Shown: one piece after another, positions 12,233 through 26,196 of the stretch | Layout: each line of letters begins with the position of its first letter | How positions within the stretch are numbered: the first letter of the stretch is position 1 | Source: Cichorium intybus | Taxonomy: Eukaryota; Streptophyta; Magnoliopsida; Asterales; Asteraceae | Assembly (NCBI GenBank): GCA_023525715.1 | Contig: CM042012.1 | Location: 43,875,441 to 43,939,440 of the forward strand | Direction of reading: 5' to 3' | DNA length: 64,000 nucleotides | Program-made: the position numbers and the translations under genes | Notes under the pieces: generated by a model | Seen by the model: only the letters and a program-made list of their open reading frames with translations | Databases searched by the model: none | What the model was told of the DNA's origin: nothing

Positions 12233-12402
12233 GAGAAATTGTATTCATTCCTAACTTTTATTCCTACTTATATTCCTAACCATGTAAAATTGTGACAAGT
12301 GTCTTAAAATATTATTATATTTATTAAATATGACACTTGTCACTATTTAACATGGTTAGGAATATAATTAGAAATAAAAGTTAGGAATGAATACAATTTC
12401 TC
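12233..12402. mobile_element. Mutator-type MITE (170 bp) with perfect 9-bp target duplication
   Basis: The two halves are long terminal inverted repeats of about 70 bp (GAGAAATTGTATTCATTCC... at both ends) around a short AT-rich centre. The element is flanked by a perfect 9-bp direct repeat ATATTGATA (12224-12232 and 12403-12411), the length typical of Mutator-like elements. It has no coding capacity. Confidence 0.88.
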
Positions 12403-12554
12403 ATATTGATATCCTTTACAATAAGAAATATGGTGATGTCCATACACTAACCCCCAATGGAAATAGGTTGATTATCGAGGTACCTAACAATTCATCTATA
12501 TGTTTTGAACAGTGAAGACAATATTCCGTATGGGTCCAAGGCCGATCCATTTTT

Positions 12555-12582
12555 GGGGGGGGGGGGGGGGTGGGGGGGGGGG
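12555..12582 (+). repeat. Poly-G tract, 16 G + T + 11 G
   Basis: An almost uninterrupted run of G, broken by one T at 12571. It could form a G-quadruplex; its exact length is likely to be unstable in sequencing. Confidence 0.95.
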
Positions 12583-13405
12583 ACGACCGCACAAGGCCTA
12601 AAGTTTCGAGGGGTTTCAAAATTTTTTAACAAGTCTACTATCGAAAGTAACAAATATGTATAAGCAGGTAGGCAGGAACGAAATAGCAAGAGATGAAGAT
12701 ATGATCGACATAGGACCAAAGGGAAGGATCAGGAAACCCCATTATTTTTAGTTTCATTAAAGGCAAAACAAATATCTTTTCTATTGGTTAATTACCACGT
12801 ATCATGGAAGTTATCATTTCAAATGTAATCAAGTATATTTTTTAAATATCTTTAATTTTGCCAATAAGGGTTGGTTTTGTCCAATTCCAGTTTTAGCTTA
12901 TTTGTTTCAACAATTTTCCAAAAATCTACTAAAAGAACTAACAGAGTTTGTAGGGTCTTCGTGGTGAACTAGTCATTGGAAGTTTTGTGAAATATTCATA
13001 GAAAGAATATGTTGGAAAATATATTAAGATTGTCAATATGTGTTTGATGCTTTACATTTATGGTTTTGGGACATCAGGCGATGTAACATTCATAGACTAA
13101 TAAGTTCATATAGTTAGCATATTAATCAAGTTGCTTTTTCTCCAAAATACCCTATGTACGTACAATTGCAGTTAAGATTAGGCTGCAATATATCCCAACT
13201 TATAAGTTTTATATGCATTTTAACATTTAAGAGTGTACATACTAATTTTGCATTTAACATTAAGGTATAATTCTTTTACAAGGCAGAGGAAGTGCCATTT
13301 TTGTAAATTGTACTTTTGAAACACATCAATGCTAAGCGATCTAACTCTCCAAATTTCATGACGGTATTCTATTTTTATCTATTGGATATACGCAGTATGT
13401 TATCG
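12583..13405. other. No gene recognised
   Basis: AT-rich sequence with short frames only. I see no domain, TE end or RNA gene that I can support. Confidence 0.5.
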
Positions 13406-14371
13406 TTTTTTTTTTGAAACGGCAAATATCATTAAAAAGGCACACGCTAGCAAGAAACAAAACGAGGCAAAATACAGAAAGTAAATAAACAAGACAAATA
13501 CAAGGAAACAAAACCAAGATTACAAAGATAGAAAAGAGAAAGGTGAGATACTTCAATCAATCCAAGATCCGCAACCAAGCTTACCACGGTGTTTACACCA
13601 AACGTATGACATGGGGATAATGTTATCAACAATTTTCATCGAGGGTGCTCCGAGTTTTTTGAAAACCTTGTCATTCCTCACCAACCAAATATTCCAGATA
13701 AGACAATAAACTACCATGTTTAAAATCTCTTTTTTCTTGGGGCAATGACCCCAAACAGCCGCGAACTCAATAAGTTCTCTAATATTGGAAAAGTTCGAGG
13801 TTTGAATTCCACACCATTTGAATATCCATTCTATAACTACCCTTGTATACTCACATACAGTAAATAAGTGATTTGTTGTTTCGTATTCCTTGTTGCATAA
13901 TGGGCATAGTGTGTTAGAAGTGATAATACCTCTAATCGCCAGGGTGTCAGCCACCGGAATTCGACTCAAAGAAGCCCTCCAAATAAAGCACCTCAATTTT
14001 AAGGGAACTAACATTTACCAGTAGATATTATGCCCTTTGTATGGGATCAGTCTAGACTCAATAAACTTCCTCATGGATTTAACCGTATAACCACCATCAG
14101 AGTTAAGATTGAAACTAAAACCAAACTTACAGTTGCTCGTGTTAACTTTGTCACCAATATCTTTGTACAATTGAAGAAGCTCATTCAGTTATGCTGCCCC
14201 CGAAGGTTCGAATTTCCACATCCATGATAATCCATTGATAGATAAACGATCCTCCAATAAACAACATTTCACCGACTCAATCAAATATAAGTGAGGAAAT
14301 TTAAATTGAAATGGGATGTTACCACACCAAGCGTCTTTCCAGAAAAGAATTTTGACTCCCGATCGCCACAT
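13406..14371 (-). pseudogene. LINE (L1-type) 3' remnant with zinc-binding domain of reverse transcriptase
   Basis: On the minus strand one frame runs from 14371 to 13553 with two in-frame TAA stops (near 14186-14188 and near 14015-14017). The part after the second stop has PLKLRCFIWRASLSR and CPLCNKEYETTNHLF, the zf-RVT region found at the C-terminus of plant non-LTR ORF2 proteins. The untranslated tail ends in poly(A), seen as T10 at 13406-13415. The reverse transcriptase and endonuclease parts are absent, so the copy is 5' truncated, as is usual for LINEs. Confidence 0.87.

Positions 14372-16328
<1,957 letters not shown>

Positions 16329-16416
<88 letters not shown>
16329..16416. repeat. 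(AT)n microsatellite, left border of M3
   Basis: 88 bp of AT repeat, directly abutting GGGGATAGTGAATATG, the left end of the disrupted element M3. Confidence 0.97.
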
Positions 16417-16418
<2 letters not shown>

Positions 16419-16562
16419 GGATAGTGAATATGTGGCTGTTATATACCTAAGCTTAGGTGTAGAACCTTTCAAACAATCCATTTTTAACAAAAATAATAAC
16501 CCAAACAACTTAATTTCTTCTAAATCGTTGTATATATATACCTAAGCTTAGGTGTAGAACCT

Positions 16563-17672
16563 TGACACGCCTAGGTCGTCGTGCGGTCAAAAATAAAGAA
16601 AACCTAACACACACTAGTACAGTGGTAGTCAGGGTCGATCCGCAGGAGCTTCGTGGTTTGACTAAATGACAGATTACCAACTAGTAGTGTCACGCTACAG
16701 TCGGAGGACCTAGTTTCTAAGTGCTCAACTACCCAAAAGCAATAACCCAACAAAGTCAAGCCAAGCATAAGCTAAACTCAACCCAAACTAACCTAGTCAC
16801 TTTCTGAAATCAGAAGTGCATCTCTTAATCAGAAGCAAACAAAGGTATCCAAAACATCCAACAATCACAAGGTATAACCTAAACCAATAGCTATAGTCCA
16901 ACTGAACAAGTACTGGCCAAAGTTCAATACCTAAGCTAACCTATTTGGCTACTGATTTCAGCAAGGGAAAGCAGTTCCAAACAAGGCCAAAACAAGATCC
17001 AAACACAATTCAAACAATCAAAACACAAACAAACATCCAAAATACCGAAATACCAATAATACTTATAACCAAATGATTCTCATTCATCAAACTCAGATCC
17101 AAACATCAAAACAGTAACTAAATACTACTAAAACATAAACCTAAGCTTGGTATCAATGGTTGTCACTCCCAAAGATACAAACCCAAAGCTTACAACTATC
17201 TAACTAATTGAAAATAAAATCCAAAACATGAAAATACCAATTGAGAAGTTGTTGGAACGAAATCTTGGAGTCAAAGAGCTTCAAGGTCGATTTTACACCC
17301 GGTCTTTGCTAGGGGTTTCGGCTGGAATTGCCTCTATTTATAGTTGCAAATTTCCCGCAGCCGCGTCGCGCAGATGAAGAATCCGCGGCGCGCGTACTTA
17401 TCAGATCCTGTTTTTTCGTCATTTGAATGTGTTACACCGCCTTAAGCCCGCGTCACGCGTTTCATATAACCGCGGCGCGCGTACATATTTCATTGATTTT
17501 TCATTCTTTTCCAAACTTCTTCCTTTTGCACGCTTTTAGTCCCTGTTTCCATTCTTTTCCTCCAAACAAGTCCTGGCACGAAAAGTGAGAATACCCAGAC
17601 ATATCTGATATAATTTCATCAAGAACAGGGCTCAACAACGCCTAAAATACTTGATATCACTAGGCGTTGTCA
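16563..17672 (-). repeat. E1 3' LTR
   Basis: 1110 bp, TGACACGCC...GGCGTTGTCA as read on plus. It contains a TATA box in minus orientation (complement of TATTTATA at 17335-17342) and, upstream of it in the direction of transcription, two copies of the CpG-rich 22-bp-phased module (about 17359-17396 and 17447-17483). Confidence 0.93.
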
Positions 17673-18740
17673 AACACCCCACACTTGTGCCTTGCTTGTC
17701 CCCAAGCAAGAGAGTTTTTAACAAATTATAATAAAGAATCAAACAATTTTTGACTGTGTTCAGTTTCAAAGTTTATTGCTCTATGAGTTAGAGTGGAATA
17801 GTTCGCGAAAACATAATTGAATTGTTTTTTGGAATTCGTGGCTTTCTAGAGAACCCTTGATTACAAACTTTCTGTCCACAATGAAGTGTACTTACTCATT
17901 CAGATTCTAAAGGCCATTAAGGAATTGTCCATGACTTTCGATGTTGTCCGTGTAACGAGCTTTCAGAAATACCATCCCAGACCAGACGATCTTAGGTGGT
18001 AAGGTGCATAAGTCCCACCCATTTTAGGCTTACCGGCTCGAACAACAAAGGCCACAGATTGACATTTCCTTCCTAAATTCCAATCCTAAAACAGCTCAAT
18101 CTTCTAAACTCGTAAAACTCAACTTATTTGACTAACTAATAGCATGATCACAAATAAACAGTATTTCTTGAAAAATACCTGTGCTATCACAATCACAAAC
18201 CATTCATTTCAAAATTGCAATTTATTAAAAAATTTTGAAAAATATTGCTAAAAAATTGAAAATTGATCATTTCTGCAAAAATTTCAAAAAATTCTCTTTC
18301 GACCGTCCACACCCCACACTTAAAACCGTACAACGTCCCCGTTGTACAAAAGTTATTTCAAAACAAGGGAGAAAGAGTTACCCCTTTTGGACGATAGATT
18401 GCTTGGTGCTCAGTATCACAGGTATAATTGCGAACAAACGGATCCCTGATTTCGTATTCCTGAGTTGTAGCGCTACAGTGAACACGCCGGTGGTCGAGAC
18501 AAGTGGAGGGGGCACGGTGACCCCACACTTGTCCGAGACAACTCCTTCTCATTTGGTATATCATGTATAACTCAACAAACAAATTAAAAGAACACATGAC
18601 AAATAAAATATACAAAATATAAAAGTGTGTCATAAGTTTTGTACATATATCCAAAAAATAAAAAGAAAGAAAAAGAAAGAAGAAAAGTACATCAATCACC
18701 ACCAGGTGGCCTGTAGGGTCCAGCCTCGTGATCGTAGGCC
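17673..18740 (-). other. E1 3' non-coding region and polypurine tract
   Basis: Non-coding between ORF B and the 3' LTR. The minus strand next to the LTR reads GGCACAAGTGTGGGGTGTT, a polypurine tract of Athila type, preceded by a palindromic GCTTGGGGACAAGC. Confidence 0.7.
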
Positions 18741-19919
18741 CTAGCTGGGAATGGTCGGGGGCGCTGACCCTGCGCTGATGCAATCTTGTAGAAGTACCTC
18801 CCCGATCCACTCGAGCTGGTCCTCGATCCTCGTGACTCTAGTCTCCAGTCGGTGCATGGCCGCTGGGTCCTCCTGCGGCTGTGGCTCTGCCGGGGCTGCT
18901 GGTGCTGGCTCTGGCCTCCGGCGTCTCCTGCCTGGCTGAGCATATGCCGGCTGGGGTGCCTGGGGAGGCTCTGTAGGTGCCCGGATGAACTGCCCCGGGC
19001 GCTGCTGCTCAATAAGCCGCATCCTCTCCAGAGTGCGTGCTGTAGTGCGAGACGGAGGTAACGCGGTCAAAGAAGCGGCCACGGCGGCAGTAAGGATCCC
19101 ATATGAACGGGCCAGACGGGTAATGAAATACCCCCGGGCCAATGGACTGCTAGTGGAGGCTCCCGTCGAGTGAGTGGAGAGAGCAACTGCGAGGGCGTAG
19201 GGGAGGTGGATGAATCGGGACGGGTCGAGGAGAGCCCAGAAGAATGTCATGTCCTCCCCGGACAACTTCTCGCCCCCCTCCCGCTGCATAATGGAGGTAG
19301 AGACGATACGTTACATGAGGCGGTGAAGTGGGTCGCGGAGGTGGCTCTCCCTCGAGGTCCCTGCCTCGTACATAACGTTGGACAGTGGTGTCCAAATCTC
19401 CATGTTGTCGGACCTCTCCGGCTGCCCCTGGATACACGCCCTGAAGAACTGCGTGAAATGGCGATGCTGGAGGTCCGCTGGAGTGTATAACCCGACTCTC
19501 CTCCCAAACTCCCGGAGGTTGCACTCCCTCTGTGCGCCTCCCAATCGAAATCGTATAATCCTAGAACGTGGGTCTGACGCCCGAGGTGCGAAGTGGATGG
19601 TGGATAGAAACTCCAATAGCAGCTCGGAGTAGACAACGTCCTCCTCGGTGGCCATGATCCTGTCCCAGCCCCGGCATGTGAATGACGCCTCCTCATGAGT
19701 CGAGGTGCGATGTAGGAATGGCTCGATCGCACCCCAGAGTCCGGCGTCCCTCAGAATATCCCTATCGATGACTGTCGCCTCGAGAACCCGGCGACCAGTC
19801 AATGCATCTCTCCTCGAAACATTCTCCGCTGAGCTGGCCAGTCCCTCTGGGAACTGGAGGAAAGGGTGATCTAATCTGAACATCATCTGCACAAAAAGAC
19901 ACATAGCCACAAAAGACAA
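18741..19919 (-). pseudogene. E1 ORF B, ATHILA ORF-1-like protein, one in-frame stop
   Basis: One minus frame of 393 codons, broken by a TAA at about 19308-19310 directly after DPLHRLM. The region RIIRFRLGGAQRECNLREFGRRVGLY is the hallmark of the ATHILA ORF-1 / plant retrotransposon ORF family, as is IRDP-like text before the stop. The C-terminal part has a Pro/Ala/Gln-rich linker and a short heptad-like helix (LETRVTRIEDQLEWIGEVL). Upstream, at 19920-20650, lies another CpG-rich module and a TATA-like sequence near 20330, so this ORF may have its own internal promoter. Confidence 0.8.
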
Positions 19920-20657
19920 ATTTTTTTTGCAAAATTAGTCTTCTTCTTCCCCACCGCACCGCGGCGCGGCACAAGAGCAAGGCGCGTCACGGCGAGCGGC
20001 TGTTTGCAAAACCCCGAATCAAACTCACGATTTAACCTACTAAAACTCGATCCAATCATACCACAAGGTAGCCTAAGTGCCGACTAACTCATCTAGGGTC
20101 TCCATTTGGCAAAACAAACACCCTATGAGTTAGCATTAGCGATTCTAAGTTTTGAACTTTTCTGGACAAATCACTAAAATTAACTACCTAATCACTAGTT
20201 TTAACAACTGATAGATAGTTAGAATAGCGTACCTTGATAGTATACACAAAATGAGCAAGAAAAAACGCGAGAGAAATTCGTTGATCAGAGCTCCGAGTCA
20301 TGTGAGCTGTGTGTTGAGTCGCGGCTTACCTTAATATAGGAGAAAACCGACTGATGGTTTCCCGCGTCGTGCATTTACGCTTTGCGCGTCACGCGTGTCA
20401 CCAAATCAACCCCTGCGCATCGGGTTGGTTTACGACCCCGCGTCGCGTAATTCATAAACCCGCGGCGCGGTCTTCAAAATTTCAAAAACTTCTCACACGA
20501 CCCCACACTTATTTTAGACCACTAATACCTGCATAAAGATAGATGTATTTTCCTAATTAAATCTAAGAAATATAAAACCTAACTTATGACACGATGGGTT
20601 GCCTCCCAACAAGCACTAAGTTTAACGTCTTCAGCCAGACGTGCAGTCCTTCTACAG
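19920..20657 (-). promoter_or_regulatory. Inter-ORF region of E1 with CpG modules and TATA-like site
   Basis: Contains GCGTCGTGC and GCGTCACGC boxes 22 bp apart (about 20365-20395) and GCGTCGCGT/GCGGCGCGG 22 bp apart (about 20439-20470), both upstream, on the minus strand, of a TATA-like CTATATTAAG near 20330. The arrangement copies that in the LTRs and suggests an internal promoter driving ORF B. No expression evidence is available. Confidence 0.4.
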
Positions 20658-21932
20658 CTACGGTGGATCGTATGCCTTCTTCCTTCGCTGATTTTCAGTC
20701 ACCACCGCCCCTTTGTTGTCCCGCTGCCCTTCAAACTTTCTTGAGTCGAATGGCTTGTTGGTTCTCCTGTTGCTGCCGAGTTGCTGCTTTCTGATTAACT
20801 CCCGTGAATGCTTGGAGGTAGCTTTGAACCTCCAAGCTCGATCCTTCCTTCTATATCTCTTCAAAGTCAAAGGCTTGACATGAAGCGCGCCTAGTGCCGC
20901 TCCCAGTAGTTGTTTCAAACCTCGGTTGCTAGTGTCTCGCATGCTATCTTCAGGTTGCAATTTTGGTTTGCAGTACCAATAAGAATTTTCCAATCGAATG
21001 GAATCGAAAGGCAACATATCAGGATGCTTCCATATGTCCTCATCGATAGTATTGATCACATCTAATTTTCCATTCATGAATGGATCATGAGTGGTGATAA
21101 AATCATGTTTTTTATTTTCAAAGATTAACTCATCAGCATCAACTTCTTGGTCATCGTCCAACAGGTGGATCGGAACCAAGAGTGAGTGACTGGTTTGATC
21201 TGATGGTGGTATAAAGTCACCCATCATCAGATCCTTACTTACAAAAGACTCAAAATTTTCAAAAATTCTAGGTTCAGGGGTAGTATTGTCATCTACACCC
21301 CCTTCCCCAATAGTATCAACAATTTCGGGGATCGTTGGGCTGGGGTCTGTACTGTCACTTACAGCCTCCTCCACAACATCCTCATCAATCAAATCGTCTG
21401 GTGATGGTATGGATTCACTCATCACCAGCTCGACATTATCAACATTTTCAAAAATATCAAAAACATCAAAAGCTGTTGAGTTAGAGGTAGCATTGTCACC
21501 TACAACCTCTTCCTCAACAACATTTTCGACCCTCTCAGTGGTCTCTTGACTTTCCCACGGTGTATGCCCATCCATCACATATTCAGGTGATGCAAGTTCA
21601 CACACATTATTATTGGTATAAAAATCACTCGCCTCCGGTTCTGGCGAAGGTGGTGAACATTTCCAACTTTCCTCTAACCTATCTAAAGAAGCTTGCAATC
21701 TTACAAGAGCATCAGCCTGGTCCTTCTGCTCTTGGTGCGTGTTATACCAGAGTACCCAAATTTGGGCCCAAGTTGCAGGATTCTCAGGCTGAGATGAATC
21801 CTCAGTCCGCCATCCATTTTCATCGGATGATCCATTGTAGCAATCATCCTCGTAATAGGTGTCGGCCGGATTTTCATAATATTCATAATCCTGATCCGGG
21901 TACATGTAATCGCCCATTATGAAGACGTACAC
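20658..21932 (-). CDS. E1 ORF A, acidic-to-basic protein of 424 aa, function unknown
   Basis: First ORF after the primer site, intact. It can start at the Met at 21932 or at the inner MGDYMYPD Met near 21917. The N-terminal 40 residues are rich in Tyr, Asp and Glu; residues about 60-95 include a short helical, possibly coiled-coil stretch (QADALVRLQASLDRLEESW); the middle is acidic with repeated IxE(N/D)VD-like text; the last 80 residues are strongly basic (KRYRRKDRAWRFK, NQRRKKAYDPP). No zinc knuckle was seen. Its place directly behind the primer site suggests a gag-like nucleic-acid-binding role, which is inference. Confidence 0.7.
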   Translation of the reverse strand: MYVFIMGDYMYPDQDYEYYENPADTYYEDDCYNGSSDENGWRTEDSSQPENPATWAQIWVLWYNTHQEQKDQADALVRLQASLDRLEESWKCSPPSPEPEASDFYTNNNVCELASPEYVMDGHTPWESQETTERVENVVEEEVVGDNATSNSTAFDVFDIFENVDNVELVMSESIPSPDDLIDEDVVEEAVSDSTDPSPTIPEIVDTIGEGGVDDNTTPEPRIFENFESFVSKDLMMGDFIPPSDQTSHSLLVPIHLLDDDQEVDADELIFENKKHDFITTHDPFMNGKLDVINTIDEDIWKHPDMLPFDSIRLENSYWYCKPKLQPEDSMRDTSNRGLKQLLGAALGALHVKPLTLKRYRRKDRAWRFKATSKHSRELIRKQQLGSNRRTNKPFDSRKFEGQRDNKGAVVTENQRRKKAYDPP

Positions 21933-22007
21933 ATACCAAAAATCAAAAAACTAAAATCAAACATAGAAAGAAACAACCTTACTGATTGTCTATCCAAAGC
22001 GCACAAC

Positions 22008-22025
22008 TCCCCGACAACGGCGCCA
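22008..22025 (-). promoter_or_regulatory. E1 primer binding site, tRNA-Asp type
   Basis: On the minus strand, TGGCGCCGTTGTCGGGGA lies 5 bp inside the 5' LTR. It matches the complement of the plant tRNA-Asp 3' end, as I know it, at 17 of 18 positions. This is the primer reported for Athila elements. Confidence 0.8.
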
Positions 22026-22030
22026 AAATT

Positions 22031-23140
22031 TGACACGCCTAGGTCGTTGTGCGGTCAAAAATAAAGAAAACCTAACACACACTAGTACAGTGGTAGTCAG
22101 GGTCGATCCGCAGGAGCTTCGTGGTTAGACTAAATGACAGATTACCAACTAGTAGTGTCACGCTACAGTCGGAGGACCTAGTTTCTAAGTGCTCAACTAC
22201 CCAAAAGCAATAACCCAACAAAGTCAAGCCAAGCATAAGCTAAACTCAACCCAAACTAACCTAGTCACTTTCTGAAATCAGAAGTGCATCTCTGAATCAG
22301 AAGCAAACAAAGGTATCCAAAACATCCAACAATCACAAGGTATAACCTAAACCAATAGCTATAGTCCAACTGAACAAGTACTGGCCAAAGTTCAATACCT
22401 AAGCTAACCTATTTGGCTACTGATTTTAGCAAGGGAAAGCAGTTCCAAACAAGGCCAAAACAAGATCCAAACACAATTCAAACAATCAAAACACAAACAA
22501 ACATCCAAAATACCGAAATACCAATAATACTCATAACCAAATGATTCTCATTCATCAAACTCAGATCCAAACATCAAAACAGTAACTAAATACTACTAAA
22601 ACATAAACCTAAGCTTGGTATCAATGGTTGTCACTCCCAAAGATACAAACCCAAAGCTTACAACTATCTAACTAATTGAAAATAAAATCCAAAACATGAA
22701 AATACCAATTGAGAAGTTGCTGGAACGAAATCTTGGAGTCAAAGAGCTTCAAGGTCGATTTTACACCCGGTCTTTGCTAGGGTTTTCGGCTGGAATTTCC
22801 TCTATTTATAGTTGCAAATTTCCCACAGCCGCGTCGCGCAGATGAATAATCCGCGGCGCGCGTACTTATCAGATCCTGTTTTTTCGTCATTTGAATGTGT
22901 TACACCGCCTTAAGCCCGCGTCGCGCGTTTCATAGATCCGCGGCGCGCGTACGTATTTCATTGATTTTTCATTCTTTTCCAAACTTCTTCCTTTTGCACG
23001 CTTTTAGTCCCTGTTTCCATTCTTTTCCTCCAAACAAGTCCTGGCACGAAAAGTGAGAATACCCAGACATATCTGATATAATTTCATCAAGAACAGGGCT
23101 CAACAATGCCTAAAATACTTGATATCACTAGGCGTTGTCA
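22031..23140 (-). repeat. E1 5' LTR
   Basis: 1110 bp, nearly identical to the copy at 16563. The TATA box is the complement of TATTTATA at 22802-22809; CpG modules lie at about 22828-22865 and 22916-22952. Transcription of E1 should start here and run leftward. Confidence 0.93.
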
Positions 23141-23267
23141 AACCTTTCAAACAATCCATTTTTAACAAAAATAATAACCCAAACAACTTAATTTCTTCTA
23201 AATCGTTGTATACAATTTGTTGTTTCATTCAATTCAACTTGTTTACGTGCTATTTTAGTGATGTTTC

Positions 23268-24046
23268 TGAAGGGTTTTATGCAAATCAATGAACTATAAA
23301 CCCTAAGTTTACATGCAACCTATAAGGATCTATGTTTTCTTCTAATTGAACATATAACAAATTCCTAAAGGTCATATGAAAATTAACTAAAAGAATAAAT
23401 CAGAAAAACTAACCTTTAGGATTTTTCCTGAAACTGAGCAGCACAAGTGTCCTGCCTCAAATGAGATCACACCCAAGAGCTAGGGAGGTAAGCCACGAAA
23501 TTTAGAGAGGGAATAGGTCAAAATTGGCGCAAAAAACAAAGGGTCTGAGGCTCCCTATTTATAGCCTCCAGCAGATAACCAGATAAGCCTTTAGAGATAA
23601 ACATTTTGAATTCAAATCAAGATAAACCTTTATATTTAATTCAAATCTATTTATCCTAACTTATTATAATCGAAACTATATATTATTATATATAATTTCG
23701 CTGGTTATTATCCTGCCAAAATTGTCACTTACTCAACTATTGAATAATAATAATTTCAGTCCCTGCACCTTTAATTAATTAAATTAATCACCAAATTAAA
23801 TCCAATTAATTGTAGATTAATTTCTAATTAATTAATATAGTTTCTAATTAATATATTATCACTTTAATATATTAATAAACTATTTATTTTATTTCTATTG
23901 ATTTATTAATCATATAATAAATCAATCTTTCTCTCTCTTGGATTTTCTACCAAACCTCCAGCTATGAGGGCAACCCAAATGGACTTTGCTACAATTAATT
24001 AGGTAAATACTAATTACTAGTCATGGCTTAGACACCTAATCCAACA
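23268..24046 (-). repeat. E2 3' LTR
   Basis: 779 bp; complement of TATTTATA at 23556-23563 is the TATA box. The purine-rich AAGTGGGAGAC at the inner border (24047-24057, complement) is the polypurine tract. Confidence 0.92.
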
Positions 24047-25130
24047 GTCTCCCACTTGGATAAGTCTATGACTATAATTACTAATTTAACCTCTAATTAA
24101 TCAGCAAACTGTAGCTTCCTAGAAAATGTTGCGAACTCTGACCCAGTCAGTTCTGTCCATAGATAAGTGATCACATGATCCTCCGTCCAACAAGATATTT
24201 TCAGACACGAGACATGGATTGAGATCAATCTCTGTCCGATACTCTGTTTCCCGATTCCGATTCTGCTTATGACTTTAGAACTTCTAATTGAACACATCAA
24301 TTTAGTCCAGGCTGGCCAGCACTTTAGTCAACTTCAAAATCATCGAGAGGCCTACAGATATCTGTTTCCCATCAGGGTCAAGGAACGAATAAGCTTCGAC
24401 TCATATGCTTATATGTTTTACCAGTCAAATTATTCACAACAACATGTTTTATAACATCGAGTTACTGATGCGGTTTCGTATTATCAATGAACAACTGCCT
24501 TGTAAATTGTAACTCATATCTGTCCGCTTCAAGATCATAAGATATTATCGTCTCAAACATTGCTTGTGATATAATCCTTGAAGCAATCTGTTGAGCGTGG
24601 GTTTATCCAATACTCAAATCTCTATTTCTAAGTACTCATGAATGTTGTAGCGATCCTATTGCTATGTCTAACTCCTTAGACAATCTACAACCAATTCATG
24701 ACAGCCTTGATTCAATACTTACTTCCCAAAGTATGAGCGACGGTGGACCTTTCTGAATAATTAAATTATTCGGGAAGTAAAACATGCGAAAGCGAAACAT
24801 AAAGATCTGACTGGCAGCTACGCTTGCTTATTACCAAGTCTCCACAAGGTAATCACCAAGTCGGACCTTGTCATAAACTATTATCGGTTTCAAGATTTCT
24901 TTTAAACTTTCAATTCTGATATTACAGCTATGTCTTTATGAACCTTACACTCTTTCTATGTTTCCAAAGTATCTTATACTTATACATTTTATTGCAGATG
25001 ATCCAATCGGATGCTCATCCGATAACATCTCAATATGTTATCCTGTCAATTTCTCTCCTAACTCCATTCTGGTAATGTGTACTATGACTTCCTATGGTTC
25101 TGGGGTCTTTAGTCTACTTGACTACACGCT

Positions 25131-25202
25131 AAGACTATTTCGAGGTGCTATGATGTGCCGGTGAACCACACGCGCTCCATCAGAATACCAACGAGATTCT
25201 TT
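25131..25202 (-). other. E2 hairpin 4
   Basis: Stem arms 25131-25154 and 25177-25202, closing GATG/CATC; loop 25155-25176 is the shared 22-nt sequence and is identical to that of hairpin 4 in E5. Confidence 0.75.
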
Positions 25203-26123
25203 AACCATGAAGTCCTTCAACATCGTGTCCTGACGTTAATAATTACCATTTTGAAAAATCTTTCAAGTTATTACTACCACTTTCACCCCAATCATTTCCC
25301 AATGAATTCTCACGTGAGTTCAAACAATCCATCCAGTATTCCTAGCCAGACAATGTCCTGAATCCAACTTACTATGCCCTAAGCATCTAGTCATCAGGAC
25401 ATGTTCATGACATTATGATCTATCCAAGAAACTTGTGGAACCCGATCCAATCTTATTCCAAACCCTTTAGGAATCCAAAGATTATTTATAATCCTTGTGT
25501 CATGATTTCCGAAAAACTATTTCCTTTCGGAGACTCTTCTAATGCATCTTGAATCTTATCAAGATCATGCTTACAATGGCTAGGTCTATGCTGGCGATTT
25601 CATCTATCCAATAGATGACTGTGAATTACGTGACTATATTGCACCTTCTTAATTTCTTTCATGCCAAGTCATCACACTTTGCAATGATAGGAAAACCCTT
25701 TCCTGGGTCTATGCATCTTGAATCTCATCAGGATCATCTTGGCAGAGTCTGGATCTATCTCATAGACGTTTACAACCACCTGAGTGTGCCGTATTTCTAT
25801 TAAGTCTTTCATAGCGATCCGTCTCTTAACACCAGGTCATTACACTTTGTAATGAAAAAAGACGTTTCCTAGAAACAGTATGTTTCCCACATATGGAGAT
25901 GGTAGACAACAGCGACACTCCCACTGGCTTTGATACGGTTGTGGACTATTCACAAAATCCAGGACTTTTGGCACCTTTTGTGATTCCAACCTTCTAACAT
26001 TTTAATGGAAATCTTTCAGCCCTTTCTCAAAAATCCAATCCTTTGGCATATTTTTGAGAATCTGAATATCCTAACTTGCGAGATGCTCGTGGGGTAATCC
26101 CGGGCTCATGTACCTTTGTACTA

Positions 26124-26196
26124 GGACACTCTTTGTGAGTCCCTATTAGTGTACTGGTAATCGACAACGCACTCCACTAATGATTCACAATGTGTC
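26124..26196 (-). other. E2 hairpin 3, diverged loop
   Basis: Stem arms 26124-26151 and 26175-26196 closing with AGTG/CACT. The loop (26152-26174) is a decayed version of the shared loop. Confidence 0.65.

Larger units (their letters stand above)
16563..23140 (-). mobile_element. E1: non-autonomous Athila-like LTR retrotransposon
   Basis: Two LTRs of 1110 bp (16563-17672 and 22031-23140) are flanked by a perfect 5-bp target duplication AACCT (16558-16562, 23141-23145). The primer site next to 22031 and the purine-rich AAGTGTGGGG at about 17676-17690 (complement) place it on the minus strand. I count about 15 differences between the LTRs (about 1.4%), so the insertion is young. It encodes two gag-side ORFs but no protease, reverse transcriptase, RNase H or integrase, so it must depend on another element for movement. 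Confidence 0.92.
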
